DNA of 36,792 nucleotides from Deltaproteobacteria bacterium SM23_61 (GTDB lineage: Bacteria > Desulfobacterota > SM23-61): the NCBI GenBank assembly GCA_001304105.1, contig LJUR01000014.1, positions 1 to 36,792 of the forward strand. Direction: 5' to 3'. The notes beneath the pieces are model-generated. The model was not told the DNA's origin and searched no databases. It saw only the letters and a list, made by a program, of their open reading frames with translations. Shown piece after piece: positions 15,795-23,645 of this stretch. A program made the position numbers and the translations under genes. Position 1 is the first letter of the stretch. Each line of letters begins with the position of its first letter.

Positions 15795-16727
15795 TTACTG
15801 AGCCAGGTCTTCGATCATCTTCATGCTGGCTTTGGGCACGCGGGTGAACTGGATGCCGGCGGTCACGGTTCCGTTGGACTGGAGGCGGATCACTTTCCCG
15901 TGGGCTTTCCAATCCTTGAGGGGCTCTTGATCCGATTCCAGCAGAACCCGGAAGGGCTCGCAGGGGATCTTGCCGCCTTCCAGGGCGATGTCCGAAAGGA
16001 ACGCTCCCCCGATGCTGATGTTCTCCATGGTGGCTTGGCCCGTATCCCGGCGGTAAGGGGTTCTGACGGAGTAAATCCCGATCTTCAGGGGAAGGTGAAT
16101 ATTCATCCGCGGCCAGCGCCTCTGGTGTTTATAGTTTGTTTCCTCTTCGGGCAGCTCCCGGGGAATGTTGAGGAAGGTATATATCATTTTGCCCCATTCC
16201 TCAAGATCGGAGCTTTCCTTGGGGAGAACTTCATCGACTCCCCATTCCAGGCAGCGGCGGGAATTCCGGCTCTTGGCCGAGCAAAGGATCTTTAAATCCT
16301 GCTGATCGGTGGTCATCCTCCGCAGGGAGCGGATGATCTCCATGCAGGGAATATCCGCAAGCTCTTCGTCGAGGATCAAGAGGCTCGGAAGGGTCTTGGA
16401 GCACGAAATCAGGACGTCACCCCCGAACCCGGCCCTTTCCAGCTCCACCCTTCCATCCTCCGAGAGGACCCGCTGGAGTTGGGAAAAGAGATGATCGTCG
16501 GAAGTTCCCACCAGGATTCTTTTCTTTTCCAGCGACAAGTTGTCGACCGGGAGATTAAACTGTTTCATGAAGTTGATCAGGCTCTCCCGGCTGATCATTC
16601 TTTCCCCGGTGATGGGGTTTTTCTTTCCCTGGAATATGCCCTTGTCGAAGTTGCGGGAAATGGTTGACCGGGAGATGTTGACCAGTCTGGCCGCTTCTCC
16701 TGTAGTGAGAAATTCTTTTGAGGTCAT
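15795..16727 (-). CDS. HTH-REC-PilZ regulator
   Basis: 310 aa from ATG 16727, AGAGGA upstream. Three parts are visible. Residues 5-56 are an excisionase/MerR-type helix-turn-helix (LTTGEAARLVNISRSTISR, then GERMISRESLINFM). Residues 69-188 resemble a response-regulator receiver: ILVGTSDD, the phosphoacceptor candidate Asp120 in LLILDEEL, and Lys170 in VLPK. Residues 201-308 are a PilZ domain with the c-di-GMP-binding RxxxR (R203-R207) and NxSxxG (236-241). It could read phosphorylation and c-di-GMP together and bind DNA. No histidine kinase lies nearby. Upstream of the TRAP/TTT operon in the same direction, but its own stop is 410 bases before that operon's first gene and a promoter intervenes. 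Confidence 0.8.
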   Translation of the reverse strand: MTSKEFLTTGEAARLVNISRSTISRNFDKGIFQGKKNPITGERMISRESLINFMKQFNLPVDNLSLEKKRILVGTSDDHLFSQLQRVLSEDGRVELERAGFGGDVLISCSKTLPSLLILDEELADIPCMEIIRSLRRMTTDQQDLKILCSAKSRNSRRCLEWGVDEVLPKESSDLEEWGKMIYTFLNIPRELPEEETNYKHQRRWPRMNIHLPLKIGIYSVRTPYRRDTGQATMENISIGGAFLSDIALEGGKIPCEPFRVLLESDQEPLKDWKAHGKVIRLQSNGTVTAGIQFTRVPKASMKMIEDLAQ

Positions 16728-16744
16728 TGCCTTTTTCCTCTGAT

Positions 16745-16786
16745 GGAAAAAGCGAAGTCTGCGGGTCCCGACAGCTTTGCTTTTCC
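16745..16786 (-). promoter_or_regulatory. Long hairpin in the leader of the HTH-REC-PilZ gene
   Basis: GGAAAAAGCGAAGTCTGCGG on the plus strand can pair, with a few mismatches, with CCCGACAGCTTTGCTTTTCC about 20 bases on. On the RNA of the minus-strand gene this hairpin ends just before the ribosome site. Its sequence contains GCAAAGC then CGGG, words that also occur in GEMM-type c-di-GMP riboswitches, but the GGGCAAACC block of that class is missing, so the class is not assigned. Confidence 0.4.
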
Positions 16787-16853
16787 CTGGAATGACTCCC
16801 TGCGTAGGAAAAGGGAAAAACCCATTTTTTTCAAAAATATTCCGCTTCCTTTT

Positions 16854-16882
16854 TAGATAACAGCAAAAAGGAAATTTGTCAA
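16854..16882 (-). promoter_or_regulatory. Sigma-70-type promoter for the HTH-REC-PilZ gene
   Basis: TTGACA (16882-16877 on the minus strand), a 17-base spacer, and TATCTA (16859-16854). It leaves a leader of roughly 120 bases that includes the hairpin at 16745-16786. Its TTGACAAATTT start matches the promoter of the catabolic operon. Confidence 0.55.
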
Positions 16883-17290
16883 TTTTTTTTACCCTTCCAC
16901 GGGGAAAAAATTATTAGCGTCCATTCGGATCGGGGACTTTCCCCCTCTCCTTTCTTGAGAATCCGCCTTCTTCCTTTATTGCCGAAAGTTTCCCCTCCCA
17001 CATCTTGAAAGACCGTTGCAAAAACATAAATGTAAGAATGAAAACGGAAACCCGAGGCGATTTTTTCATTCCCCTTTTTCCTGGATAGCTCTTCTTGAAG
17101 ATCATGTCGCCGCGTAAGAATCCAGGCTCAGGGGTCTTGGAAGAGTTTTGTTCGTAAGCAATTAAAAATGACATTTTATGTCAGTTTGTTGTAAAAAATG
17201 GTAAATTTATTTACGGTAAATTTACATTCATCCACAAAAGATTTTTTTCCCCAATTATTTCAATGTACTAAAAAAATCATTGGAGAAATA
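16883..17290. promoter_or_regulatory. AT-rich intergenic region with operator-like repeats
   Basis: No credible gene. It holds a perfect inverted repeat TGACAT-TTT-ATGTCA (17169-17183), a second one GTAAAT-TT-ATTTAC (17201-17214), and a direct repeat GGTAAATTTA (17200-17209 and 17215-17224). All lie 70-125 bases upstream of the sigma-54-type promoter at 17295, where enhancer sites for its activator would be expected. Confidence 0.45.
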
Positions 17291-17294
17291 TTTT

Positions 17295-17310
17295 TGGCAG
17301 AGTAATTGCT
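17295..17310 (+). promoter_or_regulatory. Sigma-54-type promoter before the 38-aa membrane peptide
   Basis: TGGCAG-N5-TTGCT with GG and GC exactly 10 bases apart, matching the -24/-12 consensus TGGCAC-N5-TTGCW at all but one base. The next start codon is 46 bases downstream. Confidence 0.7.
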
Positions 17311-17355
17311 AATCAAGAAATAGGAATTTGAATCGTTACCCCTAGGAGGAAAAAA

Positions 17356-17472
17356 ATGGGAAAAGGGTTTAGTGCTTTTCACGGTGCGGGTTCTTTCTTG
17401 AATAAATGGATCGGTTTGTTTCTGTGGATCCTACTGTTGGTATTCCTGGCAGCCATGCAGGGAAGGTTGTAG
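17356..17472 (+). CDS. 38-aa single-helix membrane peptide
   Basis: ATG 17356 follows AGGAGG (17345-17350) at a good distance and ends with TAG at 17470-17472. The product starts MGKGFSAFHGAGSFLNKW, then a strongly hydrophobic helix (about residues 19-34), and ends QGRL. FLNKWIGLFLW resembles FLSKWIAWYLV at the start of the PA2779-like protein encoded 220 bases downstream, which hints at a shortened paralogue or a shared targeting signal. The sigma-54-type promoter just upstream makes it the first product of that unit. Not a known family to me; expression is inferred. Confidence 0.6.
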   Translation: MGKGFSAFHGAGSFLNKWIGLFLWILLLVFLAAMQGRL

Positions 17473-17595
17473 GAAATTCCTCCGGGCTTCCCTTTCCCCA
17501 GCCAGCTTCTGCCGGGTATGGATTTCTCGCTCCTAATTTTTTCAAGGTAAACTCCCGCCTCCTCCGGAAGCCTGTGATCCCTCCGGATCTTTTGC

Positions 17596-17625
17596 TTGAC
17601 ACCCTTCCTCTCTTTTTTCCATAAT
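17596..17625 (+). promoter_or_regulatory. Sigma-70-type promoter before the PA2779-like gene
   Basis: TTGACA (17596-17601), an 18-base spacer and CATAAT (17620-17625, 5 of 6 matches). It gives the gene at 17693 a start of its own besides any read-through from the sigma-54-type promoter. Confidence 0.6.
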
Positions 17626-17692
17626 AGTTTTTGGAGTGAGGAAGGAAGATTTTGGCAGAAGTGTCTTGCCAAAGAAAAAAGGAGGACTCTGG

Positions 17693-18091
17693 ATGACCCG
17701 ATTTCTCAGCAAGTGGATCGCCTGGTATCTGGTTCTGGCCATGCTCGTGATCGGCGTCACCCCCCGCGTGTACGCGGGGTTCGCCCCCTCCGAGGCCATC
17801 GGCCTCTCCCCGGCGGAGAGAACGGCCGACTTGGAAAAGGTACGGAAGTTCCTGGAGATGAAGATGGTCCGGGAACGGCTGAAGGAATTCGGCTACACCG
17901 CGGAAGAAATTCAATCCAAACTGAGCCAGTTGAGCGACGAGCAGGTTCACCAGCTGGCCCTCAACCTGGATGACCTGAATGTGGCCGGAGACAGCGCCCT
18001 GGGAATCATCATCGCCCTGCTGATCATCGCCATCCTGGTGATCGTCATCTTGCAGCTGATGGGCCACAAGATCGTCATCAAAAAGTCCTGA
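17693..18091 (+). CDS. PA2779-family membrane protein
   Basis: 132 aa from ATG 17693, with AAAGGAGG about 6 bases upstream. A signal-like N-terminal helix (SKWIAWYLVLAMLVIGVTP), then YAGFAPSEA, a charged helical middle (ADLEKVRKFLEMKMVRERL) and a C-terminal membrane helix (GIIIALLIIAILVIVIL) with a basic end. This is the build of the PA2779 family, small envelope proteins of unknown function often encoded beside a PA2778-type C39 peptidase. Exactly that neighbour follows here. Confidence 0.8.
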   Translation: MTRFLSKWIAWYLVLAMLVIGVTPRVYAGFAPSEAIGLSPAERTADLEKVRKFLEMKMVRERLKEFGYTAEEIQSKLSQLSDEQVHQLALNLDDLNVAGDSALGIIIALLIIAILVIVILQLMGHKIVIKKS

Positions 18092-18104
18092 GACTCAGGC
18101 CTCC

Positions 18105-18692
18105 TTGGTATTATCAGCCAGAGATCGATTCCCCCGGAAGGATGCAGGAAGAAAACTCCCTGTGCAGGGAGTCTCCTTCCTGCTGGTTGCCATTTTTTGT
18201 TTCTCTTGTTCCTGCGTCGGTCCACCTTCGACCCTTTCCGCCCAGCCCGCCCGGGTCATTGAGGGAGTCCCCTTTTTCCCCCAGGAGAAATTCCAGTGCG
18301 GCCCCGCATCCCTGGCCGGGGTCCTGAATTACTATGGATGGAAGGTTTCCCCCGCCGAGATCGCGGCCGAGATCTTCAGCCGGCAGGCCCGGGGAACGCT
18401 GGACATGGATATGGTTTTTTACGCCCGGAAGAAAGGGCTGAGAGCCGAAAAATACAGGGGAAGCTTCGAAGACCTGCAGGCTCAAATCAGTTCCCGCCGT
18501 CCCCTCATCGTTCTGATCGACCAGGGGCTTTGGGTTTACCAGAGCCATCACTTCATGGTGGTGGTGGGGTATGACGAAAGGGGCGTCATCGTCAATTCCG
18601 GAAGAGAAGAACGCAAGTTTCTATTCCGGGATTCCTTTTTGAATACCTGGAAGAAAACCAAATTCTGGACCTTAAGGATCACCCCCCCATGA
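18105..18692 (+). CDS. PA2778-like C39-type cysteine peptidase, likely lipoprotein
   Basis: 195 aa if the TTG at 18105 is used; a GTG at 18162 would give 176 aa and still keep the hydrophobic segment. No ATG fits, and neither start has a strong ribosome site. After the signal region (FLLVAIFCFSCSC, with Cys candidates for lipidation) comes a C39-like papain fold: QCGPASLAGVLNYYG with catalytic Cys65, SHHFMVVVGYD with His148/149, and Asn164 in VIVNSG where Asp is common. C39 domains cut after Gly-Gly or Gly-Ala in peptide leaders, or serve as inactive binding domains. No ABC part is attached. Overlaps the next gene by ATGA. Confidence 0.8.
   Translation: MVLSARDRFPRKDAGRKLPVQGVSFLLVAIFCFSCSCVGPPSTLSAQPARVIEGVPFFPQEKFQCGPASLAGVLNYYGWKVSPAEIAAEIFSRQARGTLDMDMVFYARKKGLRAEKYRGSFEDLQAQISSRRPLIVLIDQGLWVYQSHHFMVVVGYDERGVIVNSGREERKFLFRDSFLNTWKKTKFWTLRITPP
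18155..18172 (+). promoter_or_regulatory. Short perfect hairpin at the possible GTG start
   Basis: ACTCCCTG-TG-CAGGGAGT folds on itself and covers the alternative GTG start at 18162. It could damp translation from that codon, or simply favours the upstream TTG start. Confidence 0.35.
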
Positions 18693-19153
18693 AAAAAAGA
18701 GTTCTGATTTTACTCTTTGCTCTTTGCTCTATGCTCTCTGCGCTGGGTTGTTCGTTCCCCCGGGTCATCGTCCTGAAGGACCCCCTGACTCCGGAGGAGC
18801 ACTTAAACCTTGGGGTCACTTATGAGCAGCAGGGGGATTTCGACAACGCCATCAAACAATACAAGCTGGCGGCCAAGAATCTTCCCCGGGCCAATCTTTA
18901 TCTGGGAAATGCCCATTTCCAGAAGAAGGAATGGAAAGAGGCCGAAGGTTTCTACCGCGAGGCTATCGAGCTGGAACCCGACAACGCCGACGCCCACAAC
19001 AACCTGGCCTGGCTGTATTACACCCGAAAAGAAAATTTGGACCAAGCCGAAAGGCTGGCGCAGAAGGCCTTGGAGTTGAACCCGGCCAAGGGGGACATTT
19101 ACCGGGATACGCTGGAAAAGATCAGGGAGATGAAGAAGGGCTCCGGGCGATGA
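18689..19153 (+). CDS. TPR lipoprotein
   Basis: 154 aa from ATG 18689, which overlaps the previous stop (ATGA). A lipoprotein signal ends at LSALGC (Cys21). Residues about 35-145 form three tetratricopeptide repeats (LNLGVTYEQQGDFDNAIKQY, LYLGNAHFQKKEWKEAEGFY, AHNNLAWLYYTRKENLDQAE). It is probably an outer-membrane or periplasmic scaffold for the two proteins encoded upstream; in other PA2778 proteins a TPR part is fused to the peptidase, which supports this. The signal-peptide codons are built of CTCTTTGCTCTATGCTCT-like repeats. Confidence 0.85.
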   Translation: MKKRVLILLFALCSMLSALGCSFPRVIVLKDPLTPEEHLNLGVTYEQQGDFDNAIKQYKLAAKNLPRANLYLGNAHFQKKEWKEAEGFYREAIELEPDNADAHNNLAWLYYTRKENLDQAERLAQKALELNPAKGDIYRDTLEKIREMKKGSGR

Positions 19154-19225
19154 AGGCCAAGAAGGAAGACCGATTTCATACTTGAGATTTGGCTCTTATG
19201 CGGCAATTTCCAACGGGCCATTTGT

Positions 19226-19795
19226 TTATATGCTCCTGCGGTACCCGACAAATGTCAGGATGTCTCCCATGAGAATCTCATAATCCTTCCGAATCTGCTC
19301 GTACATCCGGGCATTTTCTATGGCCAAAGCGCCCATTTCGGCCAGGGCTTCAAGGAAGCCGATCTCCTCTTGCGAGAAATTTCGGGGTTTGGAAGTATAA
19401 AGCCGGAGAACCCCGATTACTCTTTTCTTGACCGCAAAGGGGACCGAAATAATGCTGAAAATCCCCTCTTCGGCCGCCTCCTTCTGGTATTGCGCTCGTC
19501 GGTCCCGGGTCGCATCATAGATGCTCACCGTTTTCCCCTTCATGGCCTCGGCGATGCTCCGATCCACCGCCACCGCACCCTTGGATAGGTATTTCTCGCT
19601 CAATCCGTGAGCGGCAACTAGCTCCAATGTCTGCCTGGAAGGGTCCAGGAGGCGGATGGCGCAGCCTTTCAGGTTCATCACTTGGTTGACTTTGGTGACC
19701 AGCAACTGCAGGACTTCCCTGATGTCCAGGGTGGAGTGGATTGCCTTCACCACTTCACGGAAGGAGTCGAAGAACAATTTCTCACGAGAATTCAT
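19226..19795 (-). CDS. GAF-domain protein
   Basis: 189 aa from ATG 19795 with AGGAGGTGGAAAC upstream. A single GAF domain fills it: ILRE-type start LDIREVLQLLVTKVNQVMNL, CAIRLLDPSRQTLELVAAHG, AEEGIFSIISVPFAVKKRVI, ending in LEALAEMGALAIENARMYEQ. No kinase, cyclase or HTH part is attached, so it may be a stand-alone small-molecule sensor. It is divergent from prkA; the 438-base gap holds the sigma-54-type promoter at 20162 and little else. Confidence 0.85.
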   Translation of the reverse strand: MNSREKLFFDSFREVVKAIHSTLDIREVLQLLVTKVNQVMNLKGCAIRLLDPSRQTLELVAAHGLSEKYLSKGAVAVDRSIAEAMKGKTVSIYDATRDRRAQYQKEAAEEGIFSIISVPFAVKKRVIGVLRLYTSKPRNFSQEEIGFLEALAEMGALAIENARMYEQIRKDYEILMGDILTFVGYRRSI

Positions 19796-20161
19796 GTTTC
19801 CACCTCCTATCGGGTTCCTATTGGGTACGAGAATGGCTAGTAACTGGCTCTTGACCGGGAGAATATAAAAAAATCTTACCGCAGAAATAAAAAGATGACA
19901 ATAGCCTAAAGGACTTCCCCTCTTGGCGATTCCTACCCATTCAGCTCGACCCTCTGCTCTCCGCCGGTCCTTTTTCCAAGTTTTCCTTTCTTTCCCATTG
20001 CGTACCTTGCATTGCGCTTTTGAAAAGGGGGCCCCATGAAATAAGGAGGCAATAAATTGACGGTGTTTTTTCCCATGAAAAGGCAATTTTTACATTCCTT
20101 TTGTCCCCCCTCAATTTCCTATCATTCAATAAAAACAAAGAGTTAGAGATAAGGCACGGGA

Positions 20162-20177
20162 TGGCATGTAAATTGCT
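20162..20177 (+). promoter_or_regulatory. Sigma-54-type promoter of the prkA operon
   Basis: TGGCAT-GTAAA-TTGCT, GG and GC 10 bases apart. It lies 57 bases before the prkA start codon. In E. coli the related yeaGH genes are known to be sigma-54 dependent under nitrogen starvation, which supports the reading. Confidence 0.75.
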
Positions 20178-20233
20178 CAATTATGTACCGAACGAACCCG
20201 GCTACCCGGGCCGAAAAAACAGGAGGTAAATAC

Positions 20234-22288
20234 ATGCTCCCCCAGCAAGAAGTCCTGTCCCTGATCGACCGGTACACCCAGGATAGCGCCTACCAGGCCC
20301 TTCACTGGGAAGGCACCTTTGGGGATTACCTGAAGATCGTAAACGAGAACCCCGGGATTCTGCGGGATGCTTTCCAGCGCATTTACGATCTTATCATTTC
20401 CTACGGGACCGAAGAATATGTGGAAAATAAGGATAAGCTGACCCGCTACCGGTTCTTCTCCGACCCGGACAACGGAGGGGTCGATGCCGTCTTCGGCCTG
20501 GAAAGGCCGCTGATGCATCTGGTCAACGTTTTTAAATCCGCCTCCCGCCACTACGGTACCGAGCGGCGCATCCTGCTTCTCCACGGCCCGGTGGGCTCGG
20601 CCAAGAGCACCATCGTCCGCCTCCTCAAGAAGGGGCTGGAGGCCTATTCCCGGAAACCGGAGGGAGCGGTGTACTCTTTTTCCTGGCACTTTCCGGACCC
20701 GGAGAAGGGACAAATCAATGAGCCCTGCCCCATGCACGAGGACCCTTTGAACCTCCTTCCCCCCCCAGTCCGGGAGCCTTTGATCCAGAGCCTTAACACC
20801 AAAATCAACGGCCGCACGAAAATCGCCGTCGACGGGGACCTCTGCCCGTCCTGCCGTTTCTACTTCCGCACGCTGATGCAGAGGTTTGCGGGGGACCTGA
20901 AGAAGGTCCTTGACCACGTCCGGATATACCGGCTCATCCTTTCCGAACAGGACCGCATCGGCATCGGCACCTTTCAGCCCAAAGACGAGAAGAATCAGGA
21001 TTCCACCGAGCTGACCGGAGACATCAACTACCGCAAGATCGCCCTCTATGGGTCTGATTCGGATCCGCGGGCCTTCAACTTCGACGGGGAGTTCAACGTG
21101 GCCAACCGCGGGCTCATCGAGTTCGTCGAGGTCCTGAAACTGGACGTGGCCTTCCTGTATGACCTGCTCTGCGCTTCCCAGGAGCACGTGATCAAGCCCA
21201 AGAAATTCCCCCAGACCTACATCGATGAGGTGATCATCGGCCACACCAACGAGCCGGAATACAAGAAGCTGCAGAACAACGAGTTTATGGAAGCCCTGCG
21301 GGACCGGACGGTGAAGGTGGACGTACCCTACATCACCCGGCTTTCCGATGAGGTCAAGATCTATGAGAAGGATTATGGCCCCAACCGGGTACAGGGGAAA
21401 CACATCGCCCCCCACACCATAGAAATGGCCGCCATGTGGGCGGTGCTGACCCGGTTGAGAGAGCCGAAAAAAGCGAACCTGAGCCTGCTCCAGAAACTGA
21501 AGCTCTACAACGGGAAGACGCTCCCCGGCTTTACCGAGGAGAACATCAAAGAACTGAAGGACGAAGCGGAGCGGGAAGGGATGGAGGGCATATCTCCCCG
21601 TTACATTCAGGACAAGATCTCCAACGCCCTCGTATCCGAGGACGCCGAGGGGTGCGTGAATCCTTTCACCGTCCTCAACGAACTGGAATCCGGGCTGGAC
21701 CACCACAGCCTGATCACCTCGGAGGAGCAGAAGAAGCGCTACCGGGAGCTGATGACCGTGGTTAAGGATGAGTATGCCGACATATCGAAGAACGAAGTCC
21801 AGCGGGCCATCTGTGCCGATGAGGATGCCATCAAGCGGCTCTGCGGGAACTACATCGACAATGTCAAAGCCTACACCCAGAAGGAGAAGGTGAAAAACAA
21901 GTACACCGGCGAAAACGAAGAGCCCAATGAACAGCTCATGCGTTCCATCGAGGAAAAGATCGAGATTCCCGAGAGCCGCAAGGATGACTTCCGACGGGAG
22001 ATCATGAACTACATCGGGGCCCTGGCCATCGAGGGGAAGACCTTCGATTACCGGTCCAACGAGCGCCTCAACCGGGCCCTGGAACTCAAGCTCTTTGAGG
22101 ACCAGAAGGATACCATCAAGCTGACCAGCCTGGTTTCCAACGTGGTGGACAAGGAAACCCAGGAGAAGATCGATGTGGTCAAGAGCCGGCTGATCAAGAA
22201 TTATGGGTATTGCGACGTTTGCGCCACGGATGTGCTCCACTTTGTGGCCTCCATCTTCGCCCGGGGGGACTTGAAGGAAGCAAAATAA
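20234..22288 (+). CDS. prkA: PrkA/YeaG serine protein kinase
   Basis: 684 aa from ATG 20234; AGGAGG at 20221-20226 fixes the start over the in-frame ATG at 20183. The AAA+ part has Walker [10 protein letters not shown] (residues 118-126); the family's FGLERPL, PSCRFYF with CxxC (DLCPSCRFY), and the C-terminal PrkA domain with [12 protein letters not shown] follow. B. subtilis PrkA and E. coli YeaG are 631 and 644 aa. The kinase works with YeaH and SpoVR proteins in stress, starvation or sporulation responses; here all three are encoded in a row on one strand. Confidence 0.95.
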   Translation: MLPQQEVLSLIDRYTQDSAYQALHWEGTFGDYLKIVNENPGILRDAFQRIYDLIISYGTEEYVENKDKLTRYRFFSDPDNGGVDAVFGLERPLMHLVNVFKSASRHYGTERRILLLHGPVGSAKSTIVRLLKKGLEAYSRKPEGAVYSFSWHFPDPEKGQINEPCPMHEDPLNLLPPPVREPLIQSLNTKINGRTKIAVDGDLCPSCRFYFRTLMQRFAGDLKKVLDHVRIYRLILSEQDRIGIGTFQPKDEKNQDSTELTGDINYRKIALYGSDSDPRAFNFDGEFNVANRGLIEFVEVLKLDVAFLYDLLCASQEHVIKPKKFPQTYIDEVIIGHTNEPEYKKLQNNEFMEALRDRTVKVDVPYITRLSDEVKIYEKDYGPNRVQGKHIAPHTIEMAAMWAVLTRLREPKKANLSLLQKLKLYNGKTLPGFTEENIKELKDEAEREGMEGISPRYIQDKISNALVSEDAEGCVNPFTVLNELESGLDHHSLITSEEQKKRYRELMTVVKDEYADISKNEVQRAICADEDAIKRLCGNYIDNVKAYTQKEKVKNKYTGENEEPNEQLMRSIEEKIEIPESRKDDFRREIMNYIGALAIEGKTFDYRSNERLNRALELKLFEDQKDTIKLTSLVSNVVDKETQEKIDVVKSRLIKNYGYCDVCATDVLHFVASIFARGDLKEAK

Positions 22289-22427
22289 AAAGAACCGCAA
22301 GGCGTAAGGCGTAATGCGCAAGGCGCAAGGGGTAAAGAGAAAACACCCAATACCCAACACCTAAAACCCCAAACCATGCCTTCCCCCAGGGGGTGATTCG
22401 GGGGGCCAAGGGAAGCAGGAAAAAGCT
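22289..22427. repeat. Tandem-like GGCGTAA/GGCGCAA repeat between prkA and yeaH
   Basis: From 22296 to 22340 the words CGCAAGGCGTAAGGCG and TAATGCGCAAGGCGCAAGG repeat a 7-8 base unit. The rest is plain. The stretch separates two operon genes without a terminator. Confidence 0.5.
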
Positions 22428-23531
22428 TTGTACCAAGCAAACCGCATTGAACGTGACCGGAGCCGGTTCAAAAAGATTGTCCGCGGGGCGATTCGTTCGG
22501 GAATCCGGAAATATATTTCCCATGGGGAACTGATCGGGCGGAAGGGAAAAGACCTGGTTTCCATTCCCTTACCCCAGCTGGAGATCCCCCGCTTCCGGTT
22601 CGGGCAGAACCCCAAAGGGGTCGGGCAGGGGGAGGGAAACCCCGGGGACCCCATCGCCCTGGACCCGAACGGGCCGGGGCAGAAACAGGCCGGATCAGAC
22701 CCGGGAGATCACATCCTGGAAGTCGAATTGACCCTGGAGGAGCTGGCCGAAATCATGGGGGAGGAGCTGGCCTTGCCCAGGATCGAGCCCCGGGGGAAGA
22801 AGAACATCGTCGCCGAAAGGGACAAGTACAAGTCCATCGCCCGGACCGGCCCGGAAGCGCTCCGGCACTTCAAACGCACCTTTCGCCAGGCTCTGCGCCG
22901 GCAGATCATCACCGGAACCTACGACCCGGCGGAACCCAAAGTCTGGCCGGTGAAGGAAGATAAACTGTACCGCTCCTGGAAGACCCTGCCGGAACAGGAA
23001 TCGAACGCGGTAGTGATTTACATGATGGATGTCTCCGGCTCCATGGGGGACGAAGAGAAGGAACTGGTCCGGCTGACCTCCTTCTGGATCGATACCTGGC
23101 TGACCTCGCAGTACAAGGGGGTGGAACGACGCTTCATCATCCACGACGCCGCCGCGCGGGAGGTGGACGCGGAGACCTTTTTCCACACCCGGGAGAGCGG
23201 AGGGACGCGCATTTCTTCGGCTTACGAAGTCTGCCTGAAACTGATGCGCGAGTCCTTTCCCTCCCAGGATTACAACCTCTACCCCTTTCACTTCACGGAC
23301 GGGGATAACTTCAGCGACGACGACGAGCAGGCCCTGAAACTGCTCTCCGAGATCGTTCCCCAGGCCAATGTCTTTTGTTACGGCCAGGTGGAGGGGTCCT
23401 ACGGCTCCGGAGGATTTCTGAGCCAGATTCAAGAAAAGGTGAAGGAAGAAGAGAAAGTCCGCACGGCCACCCTGCGGGACCGGGAGAGCATCTACGATGC
23501 CCTGAAAGCCTTTCTGGGCACCGGGCGGTAA
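22428..23531 (+). CDS. yeaH: YeaH/YhbH family protein (DUF444)
   Basis: 367 aa from a TTG at 22428 with AGGAAA upstream; the N-terminus then reads IERDRSRFKKIVRGAIRSGI and SHGELIGRKGKDLVSIPLP, as in YeaH, so the TTG start is supported by homology. A Gly/Pro-rich linker (about 60-90) precedes a von Willebrand A-like half with a MIDAS motif DVSGSMG (201-207). It is the usual partner of PrkA/YeaG and probably binds metal; the exact role is not known. Confidence 0.92.
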   Translation: MYQANRIERDRSRFKKIVRGAIRSGIRKYISHGELIGRKGKDLVSIPLPQLEIPRFRFGQNPKGVGQGEGNPGDPIALDPNGPGQKQAGSDPGDHILEVELTLEELAEIMGEELALPRIEPRGKKNIVAERDKYKSIARTGPEALRHFKRTFRQALRRQIITGTYDPAEPKVWPVKEDKLYRSWKTLPEQESNAVVIYMMDVSGSMGDEEKELVRLTSFWIDTWLTSQYKGVERRFIIHDAAAREVDAETFFHTRESGGTRISSAYEVCLKLMRESFPSQDYNLYPFHFTDGDNFSDDDEQALKLLSEIVPQANVFCYGQVEGSYGSGGFLSQIQEKVKEEEKVRTATLRDRESIYDALKAFLGTGR

Positions 23532-23598
23532 TGATTTAACCATAGATGCAGATTCTTCCTGTGTCGATTTTTTCTTTTGCTTTTGGATACAACCATCT

Positions 23599-23629
23599 CT
23601 GTGTTCTCTGTGCCCTCTGTGGTGAAATA
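23599..23629. repeat. Dispersed repeat, second copy of the 1387-1416 element
   Basis: CTGTGTTCTCTGTGCCCTCT followed by GTGGTGAAA matches 1387-1416 with three changes. It sits between yeaH and spoVR. Confidence 0.6.
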
Positions 23630-23645
23630 GAAGAAAGGAAAAGAC

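Noticed and set aside
16914-17174. An 86-codon minus-strand frame in the AT-rich gap
   Set aside because: No ribosome site, no recognisable fold, and it overlaps the operator-like repeats.
17356-18091. Reading the 38-aa peptide and the PA2779-like protein as one frameshifted gene
   Set aside because: Each has its own strong ribosome site and its own full N-terminal helix, and 220 bases with a promoter lie between them.
20177-22360. A 727-codon open frame on the minus strand across all of prkA
   Set aside because: It mirrors the GC-rich codons of prkA, has no ribosome site or known motif, and the plus-strand protein is unmistakable.
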